From the NCBI RefSeq assembly GCF_002277955.1, contig NZ_CP018477.1, positions 4,175,206-4,239,205 of the forward strand: a stretch of DNA of 64,000 nt. The letters are read 5' to 3'. This document shows positions 46,676-55,601 of this stretch, piece by piece. The translations under genes and the position numbers were made by a program. The notes under the pieces are model-generated. The model had not been told where the DNA came from. It was given only the letters and a program-made list of their open reading frames with translations, and made no database searches. The stretch is from Thermogutta terrifontis (GTDB taxonomy: Bacteria; Planctomycetota; Planctomycetia; Pirellulales; Thermoguttaceae). Positions within the stretch are counted from its first letter, which is position 1; the number at the start of each line of letters is the position of its first letter.

Positions 46676-48307
46676 CTATCTGGACATGGCCGAGGAACTC
46701 CCGGTGGCGGTTGCCGCTGTGGGTTCCAGGAAATGGAAACCCTCCATGAACTTGCGGTCGGCTTCCTCGAAAAGCGGCCATGACAGGTCGTCCACGGTAA
46801 ACACCGCGGCATAATAGCCGCCCCGAGGCGACCCCAGGAGGTAGTATATCCAGTGAATTTTGAGGTCATCTGTGCGACCCAGAGCATGAATTCGCAGCAG
46901 GCGATGTCCGGTTGGACTTTCCATCTCATCTGCGCCCAGAAATTGCCCGAAACTGTTGCCCAGCGTCTGACGCACGTTGTTCTGAAAGGCTGCTAAAGTC
47001 AATTGGGCAGTGCCCTGAAAATCGCTGCGTGCTAGATTACATTGCCCCAATAGCCCGCGTTGATCGACCAAACGAAACACCACCATGTCGGGAGCGTCTG
47101 TGACGACGTACCATCTTCGATCGTGGACAATTTGAAACCCGCCGCTACTGGACCGGAAGACAAGGCGTGTTTGCTCCTCGGGGGGTGGAAAAGTCAGCGT
47201 CGGTATTTTGCCTGGCGTTAAAAGCTGTGGCTCCGGGCGCCGCTGGCGCGTCAACTGAAGCCGGACCGTTCCCTGAAACGGGCTGTCCACATAGCCCGCC
47301 GTACGATTGTCACGAAGCGCGAGGGCCAGCGCGGTCACGCGGCGATCCATCAGCGACCATTGAAACCGCATGGCCACCTGCATTTGACTTGTAGCCCCCA
47401 TAACCCGGCCCTGCACTTTTCCAGAGACCTCGGCTTCGGCAAACCCCTGTGTGATCTGGGTGATGCGCCCCTGAAGTGTGTTCTCGGTGATGGATTCGAG
47501 CCCCAGCAGGCCGGGGAGTGCCTCGTCGGGAATCTCCCATGAAAAACCCATGCTAACCAGCTGTGCCGGGAGTAACTGATCCAGGAGGATACTGTTGGCG
47601 ATTACGTCCAGAAGGTCCAGCTCATCGCGCGTCAACGGGTTCTCCGGCGAAAAGATCGTGAACTGCCCCTCCGCCATGAAGAATGCGAGCCGCGTAACTT
47701 CCGGCCGGAGCTGAACCTGGAATGACTTATCCCCGACCTGGAATTGTGCCGCAGCGGTTCGGTATGCGCGGAGCCCCTGGATGGGGGTTGTCCGTCCATT
47801 CCCTGATTGCAGCACCTGCTCTTCATATGCGAGGTGCCCGTCCATCTTTATGGCAGTGGAACGTCCTCCGCTCTGGCCGGGGAATTGGCCCTCGGCGGAT
47901 ATGCGGAGCTCAATCCAATCGACTTTGTCTGACGCTACCGGCGACACCACAGTAGGCGCGGCTGGGGCTGGTTGTGCCTGTACCCTAGATGGGGGAGTCA
48001 CCATGGGTGGCGGAGCGACCGTTGGTCGGGTTGCGGGACTTCCGGGCGAAGTTGGGGGTCGAATCTCTTGCGGGAGCGCCGGTGTACGCTGGCCCGAGCT
48101 TTTCGTGCTCGGAAGGTCTTGAATTCTGGGCGGAAGGGGAGGGGTTCGGACGGCAGAGGGGCGTTGCGCACTTGGGGACTGACCTTCGTTCTGGCCTAAA
48201 ACGGGTGAAACAAACAGTCCTCCACAGGCAACAAAGGTACTGGCCAGCAACCAGACGCGAAGGCCCGATCGGAGTGGGCTTCCGGTGAGTTTTGTAAAGA
48301 TGGACAT
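46676..48307 (-). CDS. Secreted Pro-rich protein of unknown function
   Basis: 543 residues from the ATG at 48307, which has AAGGAT upstream; the longer frame lacks a ribosome site. A signal peptide (MSIFTKLTGSPLRSGLRVWL and on to SPVLGQ) is followed by about 110 residues of Pro/Ser/Arg-rich linker and then a beta-rich body (WIELRISAEGQFPGQSGGRS, FQIVHDRRWYVVTDAPDMVV). No catalytic motif is seen. The layout is typical of planctomycete exported proteins. Confidence 0.7.
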   Translation of the reverse strand: MSIFTKLTGSPLRSGLRVWLLASTFVACGGLFVSPVLGQNEGQSPSAQRPSAVRTPPLPPRIQDLPSTKSSGQRTPALPQEIRPPTSPGSPATRPTVAPPPMVTPPSRVQAQPAPAAPTVVSPVASDKVDWIELRISAEGQFPGQSGGRSTAIKMDGHLAYEEQVLQSGNGRTTPIQGLRAYRTAAAQFQVGDKSFQVQLRPEVTRLAFFMAEGQFTIFSPENPLTRDELDLLDVIANSILLDQLLPAQLVSMGFSWEIPDEALPGLLGLESITENTLQGRITQITQGFAEAEVSGKVQGRVMGATSQMQVAMRFQWSLMDRRVTALALALRDNRTAGYVDSPFQGTVRLQLTRQRRPEPQLLTPGKIPTLTFPPPEEQTRLVFRSSSGGFQIVHDRRWYVVTDAPDMVVFRLVDQRGLLGQCNLARSDFQGTAQLTLAAFQNNVRQTLGNSFGQFLGADEMESPTGHRLLRIHALGRTDDLKIHWIYYLLGSPRGGYYAAVFTVDDLSWPLFEEADRKFMEGFHFLEPTAATATGSSSAMSR

Positions 48308-48616
48308 TCCGGCCATCCTTGGAGTTAACGGCAGACTCTTTCGCCCTGTGAAGTTGGGCATATCGGTTCGCGGGTAATTGGCAGGGCAAAACTGTAACCG
48401 GTCGCACGTCACGGCGTCAATATCAAGGACAAGAAGTTTCTGTGTGGCGTTACTCGGCCGGGTAGGGCCTGCCGTGAAGGATTCTCTGCACAGTTTTGGC
48501 GCAAGTTGTTCGATTTGTTCGATTTTGCAAAGGAACCGGTCCACATACTGCTTCCGCATGATGGGCCATTATTCAGCAATTTGCGGGCTGGCGTTTTTTG
48601 CGTTTTCGGTCACTGA

Positions 48617-48633
48617 TTGGAACGATTCTTGCA
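48617..48633 (+). promoter_or_regulatory. Candidate sigma-54 promoter
   Basis: TTGGAACGATTCTTGCA matches the -24/-12 consensus with GG and GC separated by exactly 10 bases; only one base of the core (C to A) differs from TTGGCACG-N4-TTGCA. It points toward the sigma-factor gene 320 bases downstream. Confidence 0.45.
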
Positions 48634-48773
48634 CCAAATGGGGCTTTCGGCGTGCCTGCCGACAAACTTGGCAGAACCGACAGAAAGGGACTAATCGATA
48701 CCACCTGAAAGAATGGTCCGACCTGAATTACCGACAAGATTTTTGTCGATTTTGAAATTTTGCGAAGACTCAG

Positions 48774-48801
48774 TTGCAAAAAATTGCAGGTATGGTACAC
48801 T
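48774..48801 (+). promoter_or_regulatory. Sigma-70-type extended -10 promoter
   Basis: TTGCAA (48774-48779), a 16-base spacer and TACACT (48796-48801), with TGG directly before the -10 (extended -10 form). It is 150 bases before the sigma-factor start. Confidence 0.5.
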
Positions 48802-48950
48802 GGCCTCTTGAGGCGGAGGCCAATAAGTGCTGGCAAATTTAACAAATAGTTCTCGAACCTTTCTGTCGGGCAATGCGTCGATTAACTGGCAGCGGACGGC
48901 TAGCAGGTTCTCAACGACCGGCTGGTCTTCGCGCAACAAGGGGTGTTGCC

Positions 48951-50657
48951 ATGAGCGAGGTCGCAAAAGTCAGTACCGATTATCGTATCCCGGCCATGAA
49001 GGAGCTTTGCCTCCAGGTGGTCCGGTTTACACCCCGAGCCAAAAAGATTGAGCAGATGGCACGGGCGGAAGCCCTTTTGAGCGAAATCAAGCCCGACAAG
49101 TTTTATCCTTATAGCACCATTTGTTACAAAATCACCCGTTTTCGGCCAGACAAAAATATCGGCGAGTTTCTCGGCGAAGATCTGCGTCACGACCTGATTC
49201 TGTTCATCGAGGATGTCGCCGAATCCGTGCCGCTTAAGCCCGAAGAAGTGAATGAGAAATACTACACCCTCCAGGAGTTGGCGGAGAAATTCAATGTCTC
49301 CACGAAGACGATTACCAGGTGGCGGCGAGCGGGCCTCGTCAGTCGCCGGTTCCTGGTGGACGGGCGGGTTCGACTGGGCTTTCTGGAAAGCACCGTCGAT
49401 CGCTTTGCCAAAGAGGAGGAAAAGCGAATCAAACGGGCGTCCCAGTTCAGCCAACTTAGTCCTCAGGAACGCGATGCCATCATCGAGCGGGCAAGGCGAC
49501 TGGCCCAGGCCGGTGCTTGTCGTCCGGAAGTGACACGGCGGTTAGCCCTTCGCACAGGAAGAAGCATGGAAACCATTCGATACATATTGCAACAATTCGA
49601 TCAGGCCAATCCCGAAATGGCGATCTTCCCGGAAACGCGGGGGCCGCTCAGCGAAGAAACCAAGGAGCGGATCTACCGCGATTACCGGGCGGGGGAGTCT
49701 CTGGATGTGATCGCCAAGCGGTACTGTCTCACCCGCGCCCGCGTTACGCGGATCATCGACGAAATGCGGGCCAAGCGGATTATGGAGTTGCCGCTGGATT
49801 ACATTCCCAACGAAATGTTCGAGAAGGTGACTCCCGAGCAGGAGAAGGAGATTCTCGGACCTCCTCCGCCTGCGGAGCGCCCGCAGCGCGCGGCAAAGCT
49901 ACCGCAGGGATTGCCGCCCTATCTTGCCAGTCTGTACGAGGTCCCGCTCCTCACGCAGGAGCAGGAAGTTCATCTCTTCCGGAAGATGAACTACCTCAAG
50001 TACAAAGCGTCCAAGCTCCGCGAACAATTGCGCCAAGAGATGGACGCCAGAAAGCGTCCCAACCGGGCCCTCATGGACGAGATCGAACGACTCTATGAGG
50101 AGTCGGTTAAGACCAAGAACGAGATCATATCGGCAAACCTCCGCCTGGTGGTGTCGATTGCCAAGCGACACGTGGGACCGGCTGAAAACTTCTTCGAGCT
50201 GGTCAGCGATGGCAATATGTCGCTCATTCGGGCGGTGGAGAAATTCGACTACTCCCGCGGCAATAAATTCAGCACCTACGCGAGCTGGGCAATCATGAAG
50301 AATTTCGCCCGAACCATCCCGGACGAACACCGTTATCGGGAGCGGTTCCGGACCAGCCAGAACGAACTCTTCACTCTGACCCAGGACGAGCGGTCGGACC
50401 AGGTGGAGCAGGAGGCCAACCAACTCCAGCGGGAAATTCAAATCCAGAATATTCTCCAGCGGTTGGACGAGCGCGAGCGGCAGATCATCATCCGACGGTT
50501 CGGCCTCGATCGGCAACAGGAACCGCTGACCCTCAAGGAGGTGGGGGCTGAGTTGGGCGTAACGAAGGAACGTGTTCGGCAGCTTGAAGCCCGGGCGATT
50601 AGCAAGCTCCGCAAGCTGGCAGAGGAAGAGAAGATCGATCTCTCCGATCTCGAATAA
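48951..50657 (+). CDS. Sigma-70 family factor with long DNA-binding N-terminal extension
   Basis: 568 residues from the ATG at 48951. About 300 residues precede the sigma core. They include a MerR/HTH_17-like unit (YTLQELAEKFNVSTKTITRW then RRAGLVSRRFLVDGRVRLGF) and two further HTH-like segments (RRLALRTGRSMETIRYIL; YRAGESLDVIAKRYCLTRAR then VTRIIDEMRAKRIMEL). The core has region 1.2 (LPPYLASLYEVPLLTQEQEV), region 2 (NLRLVVSIAKRHV, LVSDGNMSLIRAVEKFDYSR, FSTYASWAIMKNFAR) and region 4 (LTLKEVGAELGVTKERVRQL). Region 3 looks reduced. This fusion appears typical of Planctomycetota. A terminator follows the gene. Confidence 0.9.
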   Translation: MSEVAKVSTDYRIPAMKELCLQVVRFTPRAKKIEQMARAEALLSEIKPDKFYPYSTICYKITRFRPDKNIGEFLGEDLRHDLILFIEDVAESVPLKPEEVNEKYYTLQELAEKFNVSTKTITRWRRAGLVSRRFLVDGRVRLGFLESTVDRFAKEEEKRIKRASQFSQLSPQERDAIIERARRLAQAGACRPEVTRRLALRTGRSMETIRYILQQFDQANPEMAIFPETRGPLSEETKERIYRDYRAGESLDVIAKRYCLTRARVTRIIDEMRAKRIMELPLDYIPNEMFEKVTPEQEKEILGPPPPAERPQRAAKLPQGLPPYLASLYEVPLLTQEQEVHLFRKMNYLKYKASKLREQLRQEMDARKRPNRALMDEIERLYEESVKTKNEIISANLRLVVSIAKRHVGPAENFFELVSDGNMSLIRAVEKFDYSRGNKFSTYASWAIMKNFARTIPDEHRYRERFRTSQNELFTLTQDERSDQVEQEANQLQREIQIQNILQRLDERERQIIIRRFGLDRQQEPLTLKEVGAELGVTKERVRQLEARAISKLRKLAEEEKIDLSDLE

Positions 50658-50671
50658 TGCCACGCGGATAA

Positions 50672-50704
50672 TCCCCCAAGGAGAGATCCTCGGGGGGCTC
50701 TTTC
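50672..50704 (+). terminator. Intrinsic terminator of the sigma-factor gene
   Basis: The stem CCCCC-AA-GGA pairs with TCC-TC-GGGGG (50673-50697 area), a GAGA loop, then CTCTTTC. It lies 15 bases after the stop codon. Confidence 0.65.
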
Positions 50705-50822
50705 GTCACCGGATGGGGACGTCTTTTGCCGTTGCTCCGGACCGAGACCAGGCAGGACGGGCAAGCCACGGCCGCGTTTTCTAACTTTGGATGAACCCTG
50801 CCGTTTTATTCGGCCCTTTTCC

Positions 50823-50850
50823 GTAGGGGCAATTCATGAATTGTCGCTGC
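50823..50850. repeat. GTAGGGG palindrome, degenerate copy
   Basis: The left arm and core match the perfect palindrome at 39668-39695; the right arm (TTGTCGCTGC) has decayed. Confidence 0.6.
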
Positions 50851-51042
50851 ACCGCGTGGAGGCTCGCCCAGATCCTCACAAAATGAGGGTGGGCGAGACT
50901 TCTGCGGAACTTGCCGATAGCACTCGGTGGGAGTAAAATGGCATCTCATGGGATTTGCGGCCGCTTGCAGCCATATCTGCTAAAGTGCCATCGTCGTCCC
51001 TGGGTCGGCCGGTGGGCGGCGATTAAAACTGAAAACAGCTTG

Positions 51043-51074
51043 CCGCGACGGCCCGGTTGTGCGTCGCGGTTTTT
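51043..51074 (+). terminator. Intrinsic terminator (possible attenuator) upstream of the CGS-like genes
   Basis: A perfect 8-bp stem CCGCGACG/CGTCGCGG (51043-51050 with 51062-51069) is followed by TTTTTATTT. GCGGC at 51016-51020 can instead pair with GCCGC at 51042-51046, which would break the terminator stem. It lies about 105 bases before the start codon at 51179. Confidence 0.75.
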
Positions 51075-51178
51075 ATTTAGGCACGAAAGTAGAGAGCAGC
51101 GAGCTGGTTCGGAGGAAGACCTGACTACGTCTTCCGTCATTCATTCCAAAGTTCCTCATTGAAAGAAACGGTGTCACT

Positions 51179-52390
51179 ATGTCGAACAAGCCGACTGCTC
51201 AGCCTGAGACCAATCGCCCTCAAGGTTTCTCCACCCTCTGTGTGCACGGTGGTGAAGATCGCATCAAACCCTGCTATTCCATTACTGATCCAATTTTCTG
51301 TACGGCCACGTATACCTTTGAGAATACCCAGGCCGTCATCGAGTACGTTACCAAGAAGCTACCACGGGAAGAATACGGCCGATATGGCAATCCTACAGAG
51401 AAAGTGCTGGAAAGGAAGCTCGCCGCTCTCGAGGGTGGTGAAAGCTGTGTGACCTTCGCCACGGGGATGGCTGCCGTCGCGTGTTATTTGATGGCCAAAG
51501 TCCGCCCCGGCGATGAAATCGTGATGTTCGATGAGTGCTATCATCGCACGCGGGAATTCTGTACCAAGGTGCTTGGCCAGTTCGGCGTGGTCACGCACCA
51601 GATTCCCGCCTGTGATTATGAAAAGATGGAGGCCGCCATCAACAAGCGGACCAGGCTCCTTATCAGTGAATCACCGACCAATCCGCATTTGAGTGTCGTG
51701 GATCTCGAGCGCTTCGCAGCGCTGGGCAAAAAATACGGGGTGGAAACCCTCATCGATGCGACACTCGCCACACCCTACAACGTGCGACCGCTGGAATATG
51801 GGGTCGATTGCGTCCTGCATTCTTGTACGAAGTATTTAGGGGGGCACAACGACTTACTCGCAGGTGCCATTATCGGCCGGGAAGAGTTGCTTGAACCCGT
51901 CCGCAAGTTGCGGGGTGTGATGGGCATGGGAAATTCGCCACACGCCATCTATCTGTTGCTTCGCGGGCTGAAGACCTTCGAACTTCGCATGGAACGGCAT
52001 AATCAGAACGGCCTGGCCCTGGCCCGATTTCTCGAAAAGCATCCGCGGGTGGAAAAAGTTTATTATCCCGGTCTGGAAAGCCATCGCGATTACGAGGTGG
52101 CCCGCCGCACCATGCGAGGATTCGGCGGACTGGTCACGTTTTTGGTGAAAGATGCCGATGCCCAAACCACCGCCCGCGTGGTGGATGCGGTGCGGATTCC
52201 TCGCATCGGTCCAAGCCTCGGGGGCGTGGAGTCGCTCATCGAGCAGCCCATGTACATGAGTTATCACGACTTCACTCCTGAACAGCGATTGGCGGTCGGT
52301 ATTCCGGACAACATGATCCGGGTGTCCTGCGGGATTGAAAATACCGAGGACCTGATCGCCGATTTTGCTCAGGCGCTGGAAAAGATCTGA
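51179..52390 (+). CDS. PLP-dependent cystathionine gamma-synthase/lyase-family enzyme (1)
   Basis: 403 residues. Fold type I PLP enzyme of the Cys/Met metabolism family: FSTLCVHGGEDR, YGRYGNPTEKVLERKLAALE, GGESCVTFATGMAAV, DATLATPYNVRPLEYGVDCV, and the PLP lysine Lys218 in HSCTKYLGGHNDLLAG. The Tyr and Arg of YGRYGNPT contact the phosphate of the partner subunit. The exact reaction (gamma-synthase, beta- or gamma-lyase, or sulfhydrylase) cannot be told from motifs. A paralogue follows. A terminator-like structure sits in its leader. Confidence 0.9.
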   Translation: MSNKPTAQPETNRPQGFSTLCVHGGEDRIKPCYSITDPIFCTATYTFENTQAVIEYVTKKLPREEYGRYGNPTEKVLERKLAALEGGESCVTFATGMAAVACYLMAKVRPGDEIVMFDECYHRTREFCTKVLGQFGVVTHQIPACDYEKMEAAINKRTRLLISESPTNPHLSVVDLERFAALGKKYGVETLIDATLATPYNVRPLEYGVDCVLHSCTKYLGGHNDLLAGAIIGREELLEPVRKLRGVMGMGNSPHAIYLLLRGLKTFELRMERHNQNGLALARFLEKHPRVEKVYYPGLESHRDYEVARRTMRGFGGLVTFLVKDADAQTTARVVDAVRIPRIGPSLGGVESLIEQPMYMSYHDFTPEQRLAVGIPDNMIRVSCGIENTEDLIADFAQALEKI

Positions 52391-52528
52391 TGCCGTGGCG
52401 ACGATCCCGGGCCAGTCGAACAACTGGGTCCGTTTCGTTCTTGGTTGACGACGAAAGCACCGGCTCTGAATCCCCAGTACGGGGTTGTCCTACTGCTGGT
52501 GAAAGCGTCACACACGGGGGCCGTTTCG

Positions 52529-53677
52529 ATGAAGTTTCGCACCAGGGCCATCCATCTCGGGTTTGATCCTGATCCTCAAACCGGAGCGGTCGTTCCACCC
52601 ATCCATCTGGCAACGACGTTTGCTCAGCCGGCAGCGGGAGAGTGGCGCGAATTCGATTACTCCCGCAGCGGAAACCCCACTCGGAAGGCCTTCGAAAACG
52701 CGATAGCGGCCCTCGAGTCCGGCGTGGGTGGGCTGGCGTTTGCTTCTGGAATGGCCGCCATTCACTGCGTCACTCAGCTTCTGCAGGCGGGTGATCACAT
52801 CGTCACGGGCCAGGATATTTATGGTGGGACGTTCCGGCTTTTTCACAAGATCATCAACCGGGCTGGGATCTCGGTGACGATGGTTCCCACGAACGACCTG
52901 GACGCGGTGGAAAAGGCCTTTCAGCCGAACACCAGACTGCTGTGGTTGGAAAGCCCCGGCAACCCACTTCTGACGATCACCGATATTGTCGCCTGTGCAG
53001 AGATCGCCCATCGGCACGGAGTATTGGTGGGGGTGGATAGCACGTTTGCAACGCCGGCCTTAACTCGTCCCCTCGAACTGGGTGCGGACATCGTCATGCA
53101 CTCAGCGACGAAGTACCTGGGCGGACACAGTGACGTGCTGGGGGGTGTCCTCGTGGTGCGGGATCCGGAGCTTTACCAACGGCTTTACTTCATCCAGAAT
53201 GCCACAGGCGCGGTGATGGGGCCCTGGGAGTCATATCTCTGTCACCGCGGGTTGCGAACTCTGGAACTGAGAATCCGCGAACAGTGCCGGTCGGCCATGG
53301 CTATCGCTCAGTTTCTGGCAGGGCATCCGGCCGTCAGGCGAGTGTACTACCCGGGCCTGCCGGATCACCCGGGCCACGAAATTGCAGCTCGACAGATGTC
53401 GGGCTACTTCGGCGCGATGGTGAGTTTTGAGGTACACGGGGATATCGGGACGGCGAGGAAAGTTGTCAATTCTACCCGTCTTTTCCATCTTGCCGTCAGC
53501 TTGGGAGCAGTCGAGTCGCTTATCGAACAGCCTGCGTTGATGTCTCATGCGAGTTACGATCCCGAGGCTCGTCGGGCCCACGGTATCAGCGACACGCTCA
53601 TTCGCCTTTCCATTGGGTTGGAAGATCCCGAGGACCTGATCGCCGATCTTCAGCAGGCGTTAGCCCAGGTGGCATGA
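52529..53677 (+). CDS. PLP-dependent cystathionine gamma-synthase/lyase-family enzyme (2)
   Basis: 382 residues from the ATG at 52529, where the family begins (MKFRTRAIHLGFDPDPQTGA). It has YSRSGNPTRKAFENAIAALE, GGLAFASGMAAIH, the PLP lysine Lys195 in HSATKYLGGHSDVLGG, and SLGAVESLIEQPALMSHASY. It is closer to typical MetB/MetC-type enzymes than its upstream paralogue. Together the two could carry out transsulfuration (cystathionine formation and cleavage), which is an inference from pairing. The gap between them is 138 bases. Confidence 0.92.
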   Translation: MKFRTRAIHLGFDPDPQTGAVVPPIHLATTFAQPAAGEWREFDYSRSGNPTRKAFENAIAALESGVGGLAFASGMAAIHCVTQLLQAGDHIVTGQDIYGGTFRLFHKIINRAGISVTMVPTNDLDAVEKAFQPNTRLLWLESPGNPLLTITDIVACAEIAHRHGVLVGVDSTFATPALTRPLELGADIVMHSATKYLGGHSDVLGGVLVVRDPELYQRLYFIQNATGAVMGPWESYLCHRGLRTLELRIREQCRSAMAIAQFLAGHPAVRRVYYPGLPDHPGHEIAARQMSGYFGAMVSFEVHGDIGTARKVVNSTRLFHLAVSLGAVESLIEQPALMSHASYDPEARRAHGISDTLIRLSIGLEDPEDLIADLQQALAQVA

Positions 53678-53876
53678 CCGCGGAAGCTCCAAGCCTCACG
53701 CGGCAACCTAACTTTTCAGTCAGGCATGGTTCCTCGCTGGCAAAATTTGTCGGTTGCGCAAGCTTTTCCGAAAGATTCGACTCTTCCGAATCCGATAACT
53801 TTATCGACGGACGGGCGCTGAGTTTGCCCTTTCCGCCCTTCGCGTTATCACTGCTGCCGAGAACAGGAGTTGCCTT

Positions 53877-55151
53877 ATGTCCCGGCGAACGATTTTCGCT
53901 TGGTCCTGCGTCATCGCGTCGGCTTTGTCTGCCCTCGGTTGGGCTTGCCACGGGGAGGCCGCTGAAACGGAATATGTTGAACGGGCAACGGGTTCTCCCG
54001 TGGCGTATTGGAGCTCCCAGGTTGTACGACGGCAACCTCCAACAATTGAGCAGGTGGCACGCAGTCCAGCCCGAACCGCTTCCCGAACACGCCCTGTTAT
54101 GAGAACATCATCGCCGGACGACATCACCTACCAGACAGTGATGACAACCCAGGAGACTGATGAGGAATCCACGGCTGAGGTCATTCCACCGGGTCAGCCG
54201 GTCGTCACAAGCGGAACGGTGGACGAAGAAGGCATGGAAACTGGCATTATGGAGGACAATGGTGTCGTCTATGAGCCGGGAGGATTCATCCAGCCGGATG
54301 TGTACTATGGCGGTGGTTTGCTCTTCGGGCCGTGGATCCAGCATCTCAGCGTGTTCGCCGGCGCTCACGGTTTTAAAGGTCCGGCGGACCTCGGGCGGAA
54401 TGGGAATTTTGGACTTCACGAAGGACTCAACTATTCCGCTCCTATCGGCGGTCCATGGAACATCGGATACCAGGTCGGAGTGCAGGTTGTGCACAGCGAC
54501 TTTGCCGGGCACGAGGCGCTCACGTGGTACGGGGATAATCTCGTTTCCCGGGGCAGTCGGGCCCAGATGTTCCTCACCGCCGGGTTGTTCCATCGACCTG
54601 ACTGCGGTCGATGGCAGTGGAGCGTCCTCTTCGACTGGATGCACGATGACTTCTGGGTAGATTCGGACTTACTCCAGATTCGCCATGAGATCTCGTTTTT
54701 CCTCGATGACGCTCGGGAAATTGGCTACATGGGCATGTACGGCGTCAAGGACGACATGCTCCTTCTGCCGAACGATCCCCAAAATCCCGATCGGCGGCAG
54801 TACCTCGACCTTTCCGTCCTCGATCGCTACGTGGTGTTCTATCGGCGCCACTTCTGCCAGGGTGGCGAGGGCCGATTCTGGGCCGGGGTCTCCGGCTACG
54901 GGGATGGCCTGATTGGGGCGGACATAACTCTGCCGCTCGATGGCAGTTGGGCATTCGAGGCCAGTTTCGCCTATCTGGCTCCCAACACCGGGCGGGGCGT
55001 GGATGGCCAGTTTGATGAAAACTGGAGCCTGTCCATGGGCCTGATCTGGTACCCGGGACGGCACGTCAGCGAGGCCCTCAACGATCTGTTCCGCTCGGTT
55101 CAGGGCGTGGCAGACAACACGAGCATGATGTTCCATGGTCGAGTCCGCTGA
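53877..55151 (+). CDS. Planctomycete outer-membrane-type beta-barrel protein
   Basis: 424 residues, with AGGAG upstream of the ATG. A signal peptide ends near residue 29. About 100 residues of low-complexity linker lead to a beta-rich body with alternating aromatic strands (YGGGLLFGPWIQHLSVFAGA, GPWNIGYQVGVQVVHSDFAG, RWQWSVLFDWMHDDFW, GSWAFEASFAYLAP). It resembles planctomycete proteins of the DUF6666/BBP7-like type (family name from memory). It is followed by a strong terminator and so is monocistronic. Confidence 0.7.
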   Translation: MSRRTIFAWSCVIASALSALGWACHGEAAETEYVERATGSPVAYWSSQVVRRQPPTIEQVARSPARTASRTRPVMRTSSPDDITYQTVMTTQETDEESTAEVIPPGQPVVTSGTVDEEGMETGIMEDNGVVYEPGGFIQPDVYYGGGLLFGPWIQHLSVFAGAHGFKGPADLGRNGNFGLHEGLNYSAPIGGPWNIGYQVGVQVVHSDFAGHEALTWYGDNLVSRGSRAQMFLTAGLFHRPDCGRWQWSVLFDWMHDDFWVDSDLLQIRHEISFFLDDAREIGYMGMYGVKDDMLLLPNDPQNPDRRQYLDLSVLDRYVVFYRRHFCQGGEGRFWAGVSGYGDGLIGADITLPLDGSWAFEASFAYLAPNTGRGVDGQFDENWSLSMGLIWYPGRHVSEALNDLFRSVQGVADNTSMMFHGRVR

Positions 55152-55182
55152 GTACGTTCAGCGAAACACACGCGATCAGATA

Positions 55183-55222
55183 CCCTGCGTGTGTCCCCAG
55201 CACGCGCAGGGCTTCTTTTTTT
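55183..55222 (+). terminator. Intrinsic terminator of the beta-barrel gene
   Basis: CCCTGCG (55183-55189) pairs with CGCAGGG (55205-55211), extended by TGTG/CACG-type pairs, followed by CTTCTTTTTTTATT. Confidence 0.88.
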
Positions 55223-55259
55223 ATTCCTTAACGAAAGACATCCTCCATGGTTGCGAAGC

Positions 55260-55425
55260 GGACCTGACAAGCAGGTCCCTCCAAAAGCGGACCTGACAAG
55301 CAGGTCCCTCCGAAAGGTCGGAGGGGCACGCTTGTCGTGCCCGAGAAAGCGCAACGCGGGGCTCAACATTACAAAGCGGACGTGACAAGCTCATCCCGCC
55401 GAAAGTGGACCTGACAAGCAGGTCC
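55260..55425. repeat. Hairpin (REP-like) repeat cluster 3
   Basis: Copies at 55260-55278, 55289-55307 and 55407-55425 (GGACCTG-ACAAG-CAGGTCC), 55324-55342 (GGGCACG-CTTGT-CGTGCCC) and a degenerate one at 55378-55396. Those at 55289 and 55324 are joined by CTCCGA-AAGG-TCGGAG. The orientation of the doublet is opposite to that in clusters 1 and 2. Confidence 0.85.
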
Positions 55426-55601
55426 CTCCGGGTTGACGCAAACCCGTGTGGCCCTCCGCCTTTTCATCGCCAGTGGAAAACTGGCGATGTGTCAGGCTGC
55501 GTCACTTCTTGACATAGCGAATTCAGTTGATTGCAATGAGGCGAGCATGAAAACCACTGTCAGATACAGTACGGTGTCTTTTTTCCAGAAAGGCCAGACC
55601 T

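Larger units (their letters stand above)
48308..48950. other. Divergent regulatory region upstream of the sigma factor
   Basis: 643 bases containing a candidate sigma-54 promoter (48617-48633) and a sigma-70-like extended -10 promoter (48774-48801), both pointing to the sigma-factor gene. No additional gene is supported. Confidence 0.5.
50658..51178. other. Leader/intergenic region before the cystathionine gamma-synthase genes
   Basis: 521 bases. After the sigma-gene terminator it has a degenerate GTAGGGG palindrome (50823-50850), a long hairpin (CTCGCCCA/TGGGCGAG with inner CCTCA/TGAGG, 50863-50897), and a strong terminator at 51043-51074 with a possible antiterminator pairing. No gene is supported. 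Confidence 0.55.
55152..55601. other. Intergenic region with terminator and repeat cluster 3
   Basis: 450 bases. It contains the terminator (55183-55222), REP-like hairpins (55260-55425) and a separate perfect 10-bp hairpin CATCGCCAGT/ACTGGCGATG (55465-55474 with 55480-55489). The promoter of the oxidoreductase gene is not clear. Confidence 0.55.

Noticed and set aside
50900-51060. SAM-I, SAM-II or SAH riboswitch before the CGS genes
   Set aside because: I could not find their conserved core segments; only a terminator and alternative pairing are supported.
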